DNA of 64,000 bases from JAUIAI01 sp041396585 (GCA_041396585.1 JAWKYG010000020.1:1-64000); one strand, 5' to 3'; shown: positions 47,330 to 56,655, numbered from the stretch's first letter. Notes: generated from the sequence alone by a model not told the origin. Made by a program: numbers and translations.

Positions 47330-49318
47330 CTATGAATCGATCGGTAGTCCGCGACGCAGCATGCGACGCATGAAGCGCGCCGGATCGATCACACGCTGCA
47401 ATTCGCTACCAAGCAGGCTCGGCCCGGCATCGAGACGATCGACGATCAGTGCCGCTGCCAATACTGACCAAAGTACGCCGCGCGAGCCAAAGCCGCCGAT
47501 CAGATGCAGGCCATCGAGACGGGGCAGGGCGAGGCGGTCATTGCGTCGCCAGGGCATGGGATCCTTTCGCAGCGGCCGGGCATCGGGCACCGCTCCGATC
47601 CATGGCAGCCGATCCGGCGAGACGTGGCGCAAACCAACCGTGGCGGCCCGCACCTGTGCGTCCGCGGGGGCGTGTTCGAGCATCTGCGACAGGCGCCGTA
47701 GATTGCCCTCGTCATCCGTCGGATCGGGGTCGGTCAAGTCGCGTTCGTCGTAGCTGGCGCCTAGCAGCGTCCGACCGTCATCGAGCGGACAGGCGTAGGC
47801 GCCGGCTCCGATGACGGTCTGTAAGCCGCGCAATGATGCGGTCTCGATGATCGTCGACTGCCCGCGTACCCGCCGGCATGGAGGCGCCCACTCCAGCAGC
47901 GGCGCGCCGCCATCGCCAGGGGCGAGAATCACGATGTCCGCCTCGTGCAGCGTGCGGCCATCTGCAGCCACCAGCAGCCAGCCCGTCTCAGTGCGTTGCA
48001 GCCGGCTCACTTTGCCCGGCACGAGGGCGACCGGCCCGGCCCCTGCCTGCCCGCCGGCTTCAAGCATCGGTACCTCGGGCACCATCAGAGCCCCCTGGCG
48101 CAGCCCGATTCCGGCCAGCGAACCGGCTTGCGCTCGTGTGATCCAGCGGGCAAACGCTTCTGGCAGACCGGCTGTCATCGCGAGGTTCTGCAGACGCTCG
48201 GCATCGCGGGCATCGCGCGCCACGATCAGGCGTGTGCGGAATTTGCTGCGCAGCCCACGCGATCCAGCCAGCGCCAGTTCGAACGCCGGCACCCGCAAGG
48301 TCAGGTCTGCCCATGCGGCCAGACCCGCGCGGCACAGGCGGGAGAGCACATTGTCATCGGGCGAGAGGTGCGGATGGGCGGCCATCGCCGGCTGCAGCGA
48401 CGGCGCCCGACCGCTCTGCAGGGGGCCGCCGATCCAGGTCGGCGTACGTCCGGCATCGTGCAACAGACGGGCCGCCATCGCGCCCGCGAGACCCGCGCCG
48501 ATCACGGCCACGCGCGATGCTCGTGGCGCGGCGAGTGGCGGCGGGGGGTCGCGGCGTCGCCGGCGAGGTGCGAATCGGGCACTCAGGGCATGACGCTTGC
48601 CAGCGAATCCCGGGCGCCGAAGCACCTCGAAGCCGGCCTCCTCGAGCGCCGCTCGCACCGAGACAGCCGCGCTATAGCTGGCCAGCGTGGTGATGCCGGG
48701 TCTGCACCATCTGGCCAGTGCGCGCATGACCTCTGCGGACCACATGCGCGGATTTCGGGACGGATTGAAGCCGTCGAGGTAGATGACATCCAGACCGCAA
48801 TCCAGACTGCTCAGCGCGGGTTCGATGTCGTCCAGAATCAGCGTCAGCGTCAGATCGTCCGGCAGAGAGATTCGATGGCGGCCGCGTGTCGCGGCGCGCG
48901 GCCAACCCTCGAGGAGGCGACGCTGGAAAGGCCCATCCAGATCCCAAAGCCGCCAGACGCTGACGAGCTGTTCGCGCGTCGGCGGACTGGCCTCGATGGC
49001 CAGATAGTGCAGGGCTCCCCGGTGCCCGATCCGCCGTTTGGCCTGCCAGGTGGCAAAGAGATTGACGCCGAATCCCAGCCCGGCCTCCAGCACGGTCAAG
49101 CGCGCATCGCCAGCCAGGCGGGCGGCAATGCCGCTGCCGTCGATGAACACATGATGAGCCTCGGCCAGTGCGCCCTCACGGCTCTTGTATATGTCGCCAT
49201 AGGCCATGTTGACCGGATGACCCGCCGCGTCATGCGCCAGGCAGGGGGCGGCGAGGCCAACCGGGCGGCCTGCCGCCCGCCCGCCTTCCGGTTCAGCCAT
49301 CTCGCGCGCCGTTTGCAT
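47330..49318 (-). CDS. mnmC: Bifunctional tRNA mnm5s2U biosynthesis protein MnmC
   Basis: Two-domain enzyme finishing the wobble-uridine modification mnm5s2U34. The N-terminal methyltransferase (MnmC2; VLEAGLGFGVNLFATW, DVIYLDGFNPSRNPRMW) is fused to a C-terminal FAD-dependent demodification oxidase (MnmC1; VAVIGAGLAGAMAARLL, HLIGGFGSRGVLWS). Order and length (662 residues) fit the family. The frame is open 75 codons further upstream through the cytochrome gene; ATG 49318 (MQTAREMAEPEGG) or 49300 is more sensible. It lies 26 bases downstream of the small cytochrome gene on the same strand. Confidence 0.93.
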   Translation of the reverse strand: MQTAREMAEPEGGRAAGRPVGLAAPCLAHDAAGHPVNMAYGDIYKSREGALAEAHHVFIDGSGIAARLAGDARLTVLEAGLGFGVNLFATWQAKRRIGHRGALHYLAIEASPPTREQLVSVWRLWDLDGPFQRRLLEGWPRAATRGRHRISLPDDLTLTLILDDIEPALSSLDCGLDVIYLDGFNPSRNPRMWSAEVMRALARWCRPGITTLASYSAAVSVRAALEEAGFEVLRRPGFAGKRHALSARFAPRRRRRDPPPPLAAPRASRVAVIGAGLAGAMAARLLHDAGRTPTWIGGPLQSGRAPSLQPAMAAHPHLSPDDNVLSRLCRAGLAAWADLTLRVPAFELALAGSRGLRSKFRTRLIVARDARDAERLQNLAMTAGLPEAFARWITRAQAGSLAGIGLRQGALMVPEVPMLEAGGQAGAGPVALVPGKVSRLQRTETGWLLVAADGRTLHEADIVILAPGDGGAPLLEWAPPCRRVRGQSTIIETASLRGLQTVIGAGAYACPLDDGRTLLGASYDERDLTDPDPTDDEGNLRRLSQMLEHAPADAQVRAATVGLRHVSPDRLPWIGAVPDARPLRKDPMPWRRNDRLALPRLDGLHLIGGFGSRGVLWSVLAAALIVDRLDAGPSLLGSELQRVIDPARFMRRMLRRGLPIDS

Positions 49319-49344
49319 GGCCGGCCCGTCGGGCAACGTGGCGG

Positions 49345-49674
49345 TCAGTCCTTGAAATGATAGTGATCGCGGTTCAGCACCGCGCCGATCGCGGTGACTT
49401 CGTCCGGGAACAACGACAGGCCGAGTTGGGTATTGCAGTACTCGACCATACCGCGCAGGAAGCCCGCGGTATTGATCCGTCCCGCCGGGTTGTAGATCGC
49501 GCTGCCGTCTCCGCCAACGCGGCGGACATGACAGCTCGTGCATTCATGTTGGGCGATAAGCTCGGCCCCCAGAGTCAGATCGGCGTCGGCAAAGATTGCC
49601 GGTGTCTGCGCGCCTGGGCTGCTGCACCAGAGCAGGGTGAGCGTCATGCCGGCCAACTGCATTTTGCTTCGCAT
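49345..49674 (-). CDS. Small periplasmic c-type cytochrome-like protein
   Basis: 109-residue predicted exported protein with a signal peptide to about residue 23 (LAGMTLTLLWCSSPGAQ) and one heme c attachment motif CTSCH (residues 45-49). A distal Met (GFLRGM) may be the sixth heme ligand. ATG 49674 is preceded by GGAGGAGG at 9 bases. It is probably co-transcribed with mnmC; no oxidase or reductase partner is nearby, so the electron partner is unknown. Confidence 0.8.
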   Translation of the reverse strand: MRSKMQLAGMTLTLLWCSSPGAQTPAIFADADLTLGAELIAQHECTSCHVRRVGGDGSAIYNPAGRINTAGFLRGMVEYCNTQLGLSLFPDEVTAIGAVLNRDHYHFKD

Positions 49675-49991
49675 GATGATGATCCTCCTCCCAGCGGATT
49701 CCCGGCCCGCCGCGACGGTGGTGTGCGGCGATGCATCGACGTTGCCGGTTGCGTCTCACAGAGCACGGCGGCGACATTGCGAACGCAAGGATACCGGCTT
49801 TGGTGTTCTTGCCAAGCCAGGCACGCCCGTGTCGGCCGCGTTGCCAACGGCGGAATCCCGGGCAAGGTGTGCGATCATCGCCCAGGGGTTCGCGACGACG
49901 CTTTCGGTCGGCCGGGGTGCGGCATGCCATCGCTGACAAGACGCTGAATCGTGAACATCGTTTATCAGCCATGCGCCAACCGGGGGTTGTG
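49675..49991. other. 317-base intergenic region without a gene
   Basis: Divergent space between the cytochrome gene (minus) and the lipoprotein hydrolase gene (plus). Open frames crossing it are arginine-rich shadows. No repeat, tRNA or clear promoter was recognised; promoters for both flanking genes must lie here. Confidence 0.6.
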
Positions 49992-51170
49992 ATGTCTCGC
50001 TCAACAAGTTTTCGTTTGCTGTCCCGCGCACTGATCGTTGCCGCGGTGGTTTGGATTGCCGGCTGTGGCGAAGATGATCCCGTCGCGGGCGATGTCGTCG
50101 AGAAGCAGGCGGTCACGCTGACCGGTGCGAGCAGCGCCTCATCGGTCCAGCGAATCGTTTATCGGATGCCAGCGGTTGGTGGCGGCCTGCATGACGCCAA
50201 AGCACTGGTCATGATTCCGGCCGGGCCCGCGCCCTCGGGCGGTTGGCCCGTGCTCGCCTGGGGTCATGGCACCACTGGGATCGCAGACGCCTGCGCACCG
50301 TCCGCAACGGCCGACCTGGCCGGGTATCTGCCATATCTGAATGCGCTGGTCGCTCAGGGCTATGCGGTTGTGGCGCCCGACTATGAAGGTCTGGGGACCA
50401 GCGGCCTGCATCCCTACCTTTCGCTGGCAAGCGAGGGGCGCAGCCTGGTGTATGCGGTGCTCGCCGCCACACGTGGATTCGGCTCCCTGTCGACCCGCTA
50501 TGCGCTGATCGGGCACTCACAGGGCGGCCATGCCGTGCTTGGCGCCGCCGATCTCGCCGGCGAAGTGAGCGGGCTCACCCTGGTCGGCACCGTCGCCATA
50601 GCCCCCGCATCGAATATCCGCGCCTCTGGCGATCAACTTCAGGCCGTGATCACGAACAATGCCGCGCCGATCGGAGACCGTGTGGCGGCGGGAGTCGGAC
50701 GGCTGCTTTTCTCATCCCTGATTCTCGGTGCGATTCCGGCGACGGATGCGAGCTTCGATCCTGCCAGCGCGTTTGGTTCGCAGGCGAGCAGCCTGGCTTC
50801 GGCCGCAGTCAGCCAGTGTCTCACTGATCTCAGCAACACGATCGCGCCGCTGGTACAGGCGGAAGTCACGACCAACGGATCGATCGATGCGCTGCTGCCG
50901 CCGGCCTCACTGAACATCCCCGCAGTCAGTCAGTATCTGCAGAACAACGAACCGGGAACCCGCGCGATCGCGAAGCCCGTGCTGTTGTTGCAGGGCTCTG
51001 CCGATACCACCGTGTTCCCGGCCTTCACGCAGTTGCTGAACAACACCATGACCACGGCGGGAACCAGTTCCAGCTATACCGAGTTTGCCGGCGAAACCCA
51101 CTCGTCGATCGTGCAGGCGAGCGCGGCAGCGGCGCTGGCCTTCCTGGCCACTTCTTTCGCGACTCCCTGA
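49992..51170 (+). CDS. Lipoprotein alpha/beta hydrolase, secretory-lipase-like
   Basis: Predicted 392-residue lipoprotein. The hydrophobic leader RALIVAAVVWIAGC has a lipobox-like end with Cys25, so it is probably anchored in the envelope. The hydrolase fold shows an oxyanion-hole GHGTTG, nucleophile Ser176 in GHSQGG, Asp in LLQGSADTTV and His in GETHSSI. The order matches fungal and bacterial LIP-type secretory lipases and related esterases. ATG 49992 is used, with 49971 as alternative in the same frame. The substrate is unknown. Serine/alanine-rich stretches around residues 225-260 look like a lid or spacer. Confidence 0.85.
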   Translation: MSRSTSFRLLSRALIVAAVVWIAGCGEDDPVAGDVVEKQAVTLTGASSASSVQRIVYRMPAVGGGLHDAKALVMIPAGPAPSGGWPVLAWGHGTTGIADACAPSATADLAGYLPYLNALVAQGYAVVAPDYEGLGTSGLHPYLSLASEGRSLVYAVLAATRGFGSLSTRYALIGHSQGGHAVLGAADLAGEVSGLTLVGTVAIAPASNIRASGDQLQAVITNNAAPIGDRVAAGVGRLLFSSLILGAIPATDASFDPASAFGSQASSLASAAVSQCLTDLSNTIAPLVQAEVTTNGSIDALLPPASLNIPAVSQYLQNNEPGTRAIAKPVLLLQGSADTTVFPAFTQLLNNTMTTAGTSSSYTEFAGETHSSIVQASAAAALAFLATSFATP

Positions 51171-51315
51171 TCGAAGAAAGGATTGCCGTCATCTCGCGGC
51201 GCACCGGTCTCGAATCCCTCGGATCCGGACCGCGCTCGCCGCTCCTCACGGGGGAGAGCCGGCCCGCGGCGCGGGTCGGTCAGCCCCGGCAAGCGTTTGT
51301 TCAGAGTCTGTTTTG

Positions 51316-53439
51316 ATGAATCGTGTCTTTTCCTGGTTTGCGCTCCTTCTGCTGATTTTGTTTGGCGCGATCATCGTCGTCGCCTGGCAGCCAGGCCTGG
51401 CGCCGGGGCCGCTCGCGCCAATCGCTTCCTGGCTGAACAACACGCTCGATCAGGCCTTGGGCGAGCGCAGCTCTTCGGTGCGCCCGAGCAAGCGCCCGTC
51501 CTTGGCCGAGACAAGTCCCGCCACTGGCATGCCGATGGCGCGCGTACCGGCGGGTAGCGAGGCCAATATCGGTCTGGGTGAAAGCAACCGTGCGGATGCG
51601 CTCGGCCGAAACCGGGTGGCGCGTGTCGCTGTCGACGAGAGCGGCCGGGTCCGGATCGAGGCTGCGGACGACGTACCGCCGGATCCCGCCGCCGCGGGCA
51701 TCCTCGAGCCCGGCGCTGTCATCAATGAGCCGGTTGCCGGCTTGCCTTCGCGGGTAGTGGAGCCGCTTGCCACTGACCAGGGCGCGGAACGGCCGACGCA
51801 GACTGCAGATTCGGGGGATACGCGCGTCACCGAACCCGCGTCGGGCCCGTCGTTGGCTGCCAACGCACCGGCAGCAGGCTCCGAACAATCGCCCGGGCCG
51901 GTTACCGCCGGCGCGGATGCACATCGCGAGGCTGGCATGGCCGCACTGGCAGCCCTCGCCGCCGGCAGGCTCGATGGCAGCGCCCCGCCCGCCAGCCCGC
52001 CTGCATTGACCGAGGGGGGGCAGAGCAGTGTTTCCCCACCGTCGGGCGCTGCATCTGTCGCGAGCACCGGTCAGCCCCCTCGGGGCGCCGATGCTCCCGC
52101 CGCTGCTGAGGGCACGGCGCTGGCTGATTCCGGAACCCGGGTCTCGGAAGACGCTGCCGTCGGTTTGGCACAGCGCGCCTTCAGCACGCTCGAAAGGGCA
52201 GCCAGTCTCGCCCTGTCCGCGGCCAGGGAGGTTCTGGCCGGCCCTGATGCTCCGGCACCTGTACCGCCGCTTGCCAGCGGCGAAGCCCGATCTGACGCAC
52301 CGGCCGATGCTGGCGGGGAGCCACGCGCGGGCCCGGCATCGATCGCCAGTCGTGCGGCGCAAACCGATCCGCCGACTGCGGCCGAGCGCGCCGGGCCCGA
52401 TCCGAACCCTGCGCTGGCAGCGACCACCGCCGGGTCGGTCGTTGAACAGGCTCGAGCACCGATCGCGGCAATTACGCTGCCGGATCGCGCCAGCCGTTCA
52501 GAGGGGGCGGCCGACGTACCCGGCCAGAGCATCGGCGCGAGCATGGCCTCCGCCGCGGCGCCCGGTGCCCCCGCAACGACGCTTGCCCAGCCTGCCGATC
52601 GAGGCGCGTCTGGCGACACGGGCCTCGCAATGGCGGCCGCCACGGATCCCGCAGCGCGCGCAGCGGCGAACGGCTCTGGCAGGCAGAAGACGCTGCCGGG
52701 GGAACAGGGGGGCCTCGCCGCCGAAGTCCGCCGTCTCGCGCGAACCGAGAGCGAGCAGATGGCCCTGGCGCGAAGAGAAACCAATCGCTTGATCGCCGCG
52801 GCCACGAACGTGGCCGGCGATCCGCCGCGGCGGGTGCTGGGTATGATTGAAACGAACCCCCCCGGCGACCCCGCGCCGGTAGTCGCCGGAGCTGGCGCGA
52901 AACCGGGCCCAACACCGGGCCCGTCATCGCCTTCGCCGGCCGGGGCACCTGCACTCGCGCTTGCGCCGACGCCTCTGGCATCGCCAATATCCGCGGAAAA
53001 CCGGGCGCGTCTGGGCAGCGTGCTGCCACCGGATGCGCCGCTTCCCGCCGCAGCCAGCACGCCGGAAGCCAAGGCGCAGGAGGCGACTATCCTGAACTTC
53101 CTCGAAGGCAAGGTGGTCGAGTTTCAGGTGGGACGTGATCAGCTTACCGCCAATGGGCGCGCGGCATTGAACGACCTGAGCAAGATCATCAGGAAGAACC
53201 GGGATACGCTGATCATTGTTCAGGGCCACACAGACAGTGTCGGAGACAAGGCGAGCAACCTGGAACTTTCGGGCGCCCGCGCACTTGTGGCGCGCGACTA
53301 TCTCGTCTCGCTGGGGGTCGATCCCGCGCGTCTGTCCGTACAGGGTTTTGGTGAATCCAAACCCATCGCGACAAACCGGACCGACGAAGGCCGGCGTCGC
53401 AACCGTCGCATCGACTTTGCTGTTCGTGAACGACGTTGA
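51316..53439 (+). CDS. OmpA-family protein with a very long disordered linker
   Basis: 707-residue predicted envelope protein. An N-terminal membrane anchor (residues about 5-24, FSWFALLLLILFGAIIVVAW) is followed by some 550 residues extremely rich in Ala, Pro, Gly, Ser and Asp with little predicted order, then a C-terminal OmpA/MotB peptidoglycan-binding domain (about 595-707) with GHTDSVG, NLELSGARA and GFGESKPIATN. The linker could span the periplasm or the cell wall. It has no beta-barrel. Frame is intact throughout, which is notable given the low-complexity DNA. The partner complex is unknown. Confidence 0.85.
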   Translation: MNRVFSWFALLLLILFGAIIVVAWQPGLAPGPLAPIASWLNNTLDQALGERSSSVRPSKRPSLAETSPATGMPMARVPAGSEANIGLGESNRADALGRNRVARVAVDESGRVRIEAADDVPPDPAAAGILEPGAVINEPVAGLPSRVVEPLATDQGAERPTQTADSGDTRVTEPASGPSLAANAPAAGSEQSPGPVTAGADAHREAGMAALAALAAGRLDGSAPPASPPALTEGGQSSVSPPSGAASVASTGQPPRGADAPAAAEGTALADSGTRVSEDAAVGLAQRAFSTLERAASLALSAAREVLAGPDAPAPVPPLASGEARSDAPADAGGEPRAGPASIASRAAQTDPPTAAERAGPDPNPALAATTAGSVVEQARAPIAAITLPDRASRSEGAADVPGQSIGASMASAAAPGAPATTLAQPADRGASGDTGLAMAAATDPAARAAANGSGRQKTLPGEQGGLAAEVRRLARTESEQMALARRETNRLIAAATNVAGDPPRRVLGMIETNPPGDPAPVVAGAGAKPGPTPGPSSPSPAGAPALALAPTPLASPISAENRARLGSVLPPDAPLPAAASTPEAKAQEATILNFLEGKVVEFQVGRDQLTANGRAALNDLSKIIRKNRDTLIIVQGHTDSVGDKASNLELSGARALVARDYLVSLGVDPARLSVQGFGESKPIATNRTDEGRRRNRRIDFAVRERR

Positions 53440-53539
53440 CAAACCGTTCATGCGCTATCAGCGGCCGAATGTTGGCTGATTGCAGCAACATTTGCGCGCG
53501 AGCCACGGCTGGCTCAAGCTGTATGGCATCATTTGCACG

Positions 53540-53980
53540 ATGACCGCAACCGAAGCCAGGAACAACGCCAAACAGACCGGTCCGATTCAGTTCACCACAC
53601 TGAATCGGTGGCGGCGCGAGCGCGCCATGCTCGAGGTCTTTCTGGTCAATGGCCAACGCCTGGTGGGGCGGGTACGTTCCTTCGATCGTTTCTCGATGTT
53701 GCTGGATATGCCCCAGGGCGGCTGCTTCGTTTTTCATCACACGGTCAGCACCATGCAACCCGCCGGCAAGGGGCGTCGGCCGGCGCCCGGTGGCAAGCCG
53801 CCACGCCGTGAGGGCGCCTATGATGGTCCGCCCCGGGCAGCGCCGCGCGAGCGCCGCGCACCGATGTCGGACCCGCTTGCCGCACGGCACGAACCCCGGC
53901 GTCCCGCTGCGGGCGCTGCGGTGCCCGAGGTCAAGGTGGTAAGACGAACCCGCCGCATCATCCAGCGCGACGATGAATGA
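53540..53980 (+). CDS. Hfq-like Sm-fold RNA-binding protein with basic tail
   Basis: 146-residue protein. Residues about 20-73 resemble Hfq: rim motif RRER, FLVNGQRLVGRVRSFDRFSMLL (Sm1-like, shortened to its key blocks FLVNGQ and SFDRF) and FHHTVSTMQP (Sm2-like; canonical YKHAIST, so the Lys is replaced by His). A disordered basic, Pro/Arg-rich tail of about 70 residues follows. It is not next to hflX or der, so it is probably a second, diverged Hfq paralogue. ATG 53540 precedes the conserved core. Function on RNA is inferred from family. Confidence 0.75.
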   Translation: MTATEARNNAKQTGPIQFTTLNRWRRERAMLEVFLVNGQRLVGRVRSFDRFSMLLDMPQGGCFVFHHTVSTMQPAGKGRRPAPGGKPPRREGAYDGPPRAAPRERRAPMSDPLAARHEPRRPAAGAAVPEVKVVRRTRRIIQRDDE

Positions 53981-54096
53981 ACCCTGTCGCGGCTCAGCCG
54001 GATTTTTCGCCGTATCACGGCTTGTAAAGCCAAAAGGTGTAACAATTCACAGAGATCGGTTACCAAACCGACCGTCCGTCGCGTAAGAACTTCCGA

Positions 54097-54119
54097 CAGA
54101 CCTGGATTCGTCAGGTCTG
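54097..54119. other. Hairpin upstream of DUF882 gene
   Basis: Perfect 8-bp inverted repeat CAGACCTG/CAGGTCTG (54097-54104, 54112-54119) with loop GATTCGT, followed by CCCCCC. It lies in the 206-base gap between the Hfq-like gene and the MepK-like gene, in which no gene was seen. It may be an end structure for the former or a leader element for the latter. Confidence 0.5.
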
Positions 54120-54186
54120 CCCCCCTTCAGTCGCCAATTTTTCCGTTACCATCGGGCCCGTCCCTGATGCCTAACAAGCGATTGGA

Positions 54187-54738
54187 ATGTTCTACTCCAG
54201 ACGCCAAATTCTGAGTCTTGCCGCCGTCGGTACCGCCGGCATGCTGGCTAGCCCGCTCGCCCTGGCCACGGCCCGGGGTCATGTCGGCCCGCGCGCGCGT
54301 CGGTTGCGCCTGTTCAATCTGCACACCCACGAGGCCTTCGAATGCGCGCTCGAGCCTGGCGAGATGCCGGCCCGGGAGTTGCTCAAGACCTTCGACTTCT
54401 TCATGCGTGATCACTATTGCGGTCGGGTCGGCAACATGGATCCCTCGCTGATCGAACACATGATGACGCTGACCGAGGCGCTCGAAGCGCCTGGTGAGAT
54501 GATCCACGTGATCTCCGCGTATCGTGCGCCGGCCACCAACCGGATGCTGCAAGAACGCGGCAAGAAGGTTGCGCAACACAGCCTGCATCTGACCGGGCAG
54601 GCCATCGACATCCGTATGCCGGATGTTGCCTTGCGCGATATTCGCGATGCCGCCTTGGATCTGCGGGTCGGCGGAGTGGGTTACTACCGGAAATCGAATT
54701 TCCTGCATTTCGATACCGGTCGCATTCGTCGCTGGTAA
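54187..54738 (+). CDS. DUF882/YcbK-family murein endopeptidase (MepK-like)
   Basis: 183-residue predicted periplasmic peptidase of the M15/LAS fold. A Tat-type signal (SRRQILSLAAVG, residues 4-15) suggests export in folded form. Zinc ligands are His134 and Asp141 (HLTGQAIDIR) and His174 (FLHFDTG), one residue off the E. coli MepK positions. MepK cleaves 3-3 crosslinks in peptidoglycan, and the convergent neighbour is an LdtD-like transpeptidase that makes them; E. coli ycbB and ycbK are also adjacent. Confidence 0.88.
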   Translation: MFYSRRQILSLAAVGTAGMLASPLALATARGHVGPRARRLRLFNLHTHEAFECALEPGEMPARELLKTFDFFMRDHYCGRVGNMDPSLIEHMMTLTEALEAPGEMIHVISAYRAPATNRMLQERGKKVAQHSLHLTGQAIDIRMPDVALRDIRDAALDLRVGGVGYYRKSNFLHFDTGRIRRW

Positions 54739-54755
54739 GCCGTCGTCGAATGACA

Positions 54756-54781
54756 AACGCCGGGATTTCCGTCCCGGCGTT
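54756..54781. terminator. Bidirectional terminator between MepK-like and LdtD-like genes
   Basis: Perfect 10-bp stem AACGCCGGGA/TCCCGGCGTT (54756-54765, 54772-54781) with a 6-base loop TTTCCG, located between two convergent genes. The symmetric AA/TT ends allow use on both strands, although the following T-runs are short. Confidence 0.75.
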
Positions 54782-54805
54782 CCTCATAGGCAAGTCATCC
54801 GAGAC

Positions 54806-56527
54806 TCAGGCAGCGTTGGTCTGCTTGGCCAGGTTCTGGATCCAGTCACGTGCGAGTCGGGTCGCGGCCTCGTCGGGCTCTTCGCCGGGGCGCTGCCACC
54901 GTGCCACGAGCGTGCCAACCTTCGCGTCGAGTCCATAGATATCCTGGTGAAAGCGGATCCGTCCGTCGTCGCCGACACTTGCTGTCAGATAGGTCAGCGC
55001 CACGGTCACCGGTTGCGCCGGCTGGATCACGGTCTGACGATTGCTCTTGAGCGCGGCGTCGATTTTCTCGGGTGTCCACTGCGGGTCATTGGCCAGCATC
55101 AGTTCGGTGAGCGCGATCGGCTTCTCCACACGCACGCAGCCATGGCTGAAGTCGCGACGGTCTTCGGCGAACAGGTCGCGACGAGCGGTATCGTGCAGGA
55201 AGATCGCGCGACGATTCGGCAGTACGAATTTCACCTGACCAAGCGCGTTGCCGTCGCCGGGCAGTTGGCGCAACCGCGCCTTGCCGGAGCGCAACTCGCG
55301 GATGATGGCGGCATTCACCTGCTGCGTGGTGCGACCGCGGCTGCGAACCACCTGCATGTTCTTGCGCACCAGGTAGCCGGCATCCCGACGCATATGCGGC
55401 AGGATCTCGTTAAGCATGATGTCATGCGGCACGTTCCAGTACGGGTTCAGTTCGACGCGGGTGACCTGGCCAACGAACAGAGGGGTCTGCGAGGCGCCCG
55501 AGCGGCCCACGACAACCCGGCTCTCGAGATCCACGGTGTCAGCGTTGCCACCCGCCTGCAGGCGGAACTCGGGCAGGTTGACCAGCACGAGCGGACCATT
55601 GTCGCCACGCGGCAGCCAGCGCAGCCGCTCCATCGACATCTCGATCTGGGCGATCCGGGCCGCGATCGGCGTGTTCAGTTCTTCCCGTGTCTTGGGACCG
55701 AGGACCCCATCGGCCTCCAAACCATGGCGAGCCTGAAAGCGCTGCAGCGACGCCGCAAGCAATGAGTCGAAGTACTGGTCATTGCGCGTCTGGTCATCGA
55801 GTTGTTCGCCCAGATCCACCGCCGGCTGATGATCGCCCAGGAAGCGCAGTCGCGCCCGCAGTGCGCTCACGCGGGTGTCGATCTCTCCGGGTCGAAGGGT
55901 GCTGCCGCTCAGCGTGCGCTCGTCAGCGGCGATCATGGCTTCGGACGCCGCCAGCGCGCGACTCCCGTCAAGCGCTCGTTGCAGGGCGAGGTAACGCGGG
56001 TCGGAGGATGCAACGGCGGTCTCCAGAGCCGAGATATCGCCTTCGGACCATGCTTGTCGAATCCGCTCGAGCATGCTGGTCCGCGTCTGCGCCTTGAAGA
56101 TGCCGTGCATGGCGGCGGCGTTCAGGCTACCGAAGCGAAGATGACCGAGAAAGCAGTCGAGCGACGCGGTCAGTTGCCGGTTGAAGGCGTCGGCGCGCGC
56201 CTTTGAGACCTTCTCGGCCCGGGTCAGGCGGTAGGCACGACGTGCCAGCGTGGTGGTCGCGTAGTCTTCCGAACGAAGTCCGTGCGTCGGCGCCCTCAGC
56301 AGCAGGTTCAGAGCCGCCGGCGTGCGGGCATCGAGCCTATCCTCGCCGTACCAGGGGAGAACTGCCTTGCCGGGCAGCGATCCGGCATCGGTGCACTCTG
56401 CCAGTGCAGCCTGGGCGCCCGTTGTCTGGCTCAGCGCGACCGCCATGGCCGCGAGGGCGAGCAGGCGACGGGTACGGGGGAACTGGGGGGCGCTGAGGCG
56501 CAGCGGAAGCGTGTTTTTGGCGGCCAT
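54806..56527 (-). CDS. L,D-transpeptidase, YcbB/LdtD type
   Basis: 573-residue periplasmic enzyme predicted to form 3-3 (mDAP-mDAP) crosslinks. A signal peptide (about 1-40, with LLALAAMAVALSQTTGAQA) is followed by a scaffold domain, a peptidoglycan-binding repeat (LQRFQARHGLEADGVLGPKT, 261-280) and the YkuD catalytic domain (about 312-500) with nucleophile Cys464 in SHGCVRV. Length and order match YcbB. It converges with the MepK-like gene. A 14-bp dyad lies about 130 bases upstream of its start. Confidence 0.93.
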   Translation of the reverse strand: MAAKNTLPLRLSAPQFPRTRRLLALAAMAVALSQTTGAQAALAECTDAGSLPGKAVLPWYGEDRLDARTPAALNLLLRAPTHGLRSEDYATTTLARRAYRLTRAEKVSKARADAFNRQLTASLDCFLGHLRFGSLNAAAMHGIFKAQTRTSMLERIRQAWSEGDISALETAVASSDPRYLALQRALDGSRALAASEAMIAADERTLSGSTLRPGEIDTRVSALRARLRFLGDHQPAVDLGEQLDDQTRNDQYFDSLLAASLQRFQARHGLEADGVLGPKTREELNTPIAARIAQIEMSMERLRWLPRGDNGPLVLVNLPEFRLQAGGNADTVDLESRVVVGRSGASQTPLFVGQVTRVELNPYWNVPHDIMLNEILPHMRRDAGYLVRKNMQVVRSRGRTTQQVNAAIIRELRSGKARLRQLPGDGNALGQVKFVLPNRRAIFLHDTARRDLFAEDRRDFSHGCVRVEKPIALTELMLANDPQWTPEKIDAALKSNRQTVIQPAQPVTVALTYLTASVGDDGRIRFHQDIYGLDAKVGTLVARWQRPGEEPDEAATRLARDWIQNLAKQTNAA

Positions 56528-56655
56528 GCTCGGTGAGATTCCGGTTCAGGCCCGCGATCTGCGGGCCGACCTGCTCACTGTATGAATGGCCGACGTTTGG
56601 TTCCGTTAACTATTTCGACATCGAGCGCGCGGTACGCCCGCAATTTCGCTGCTTT

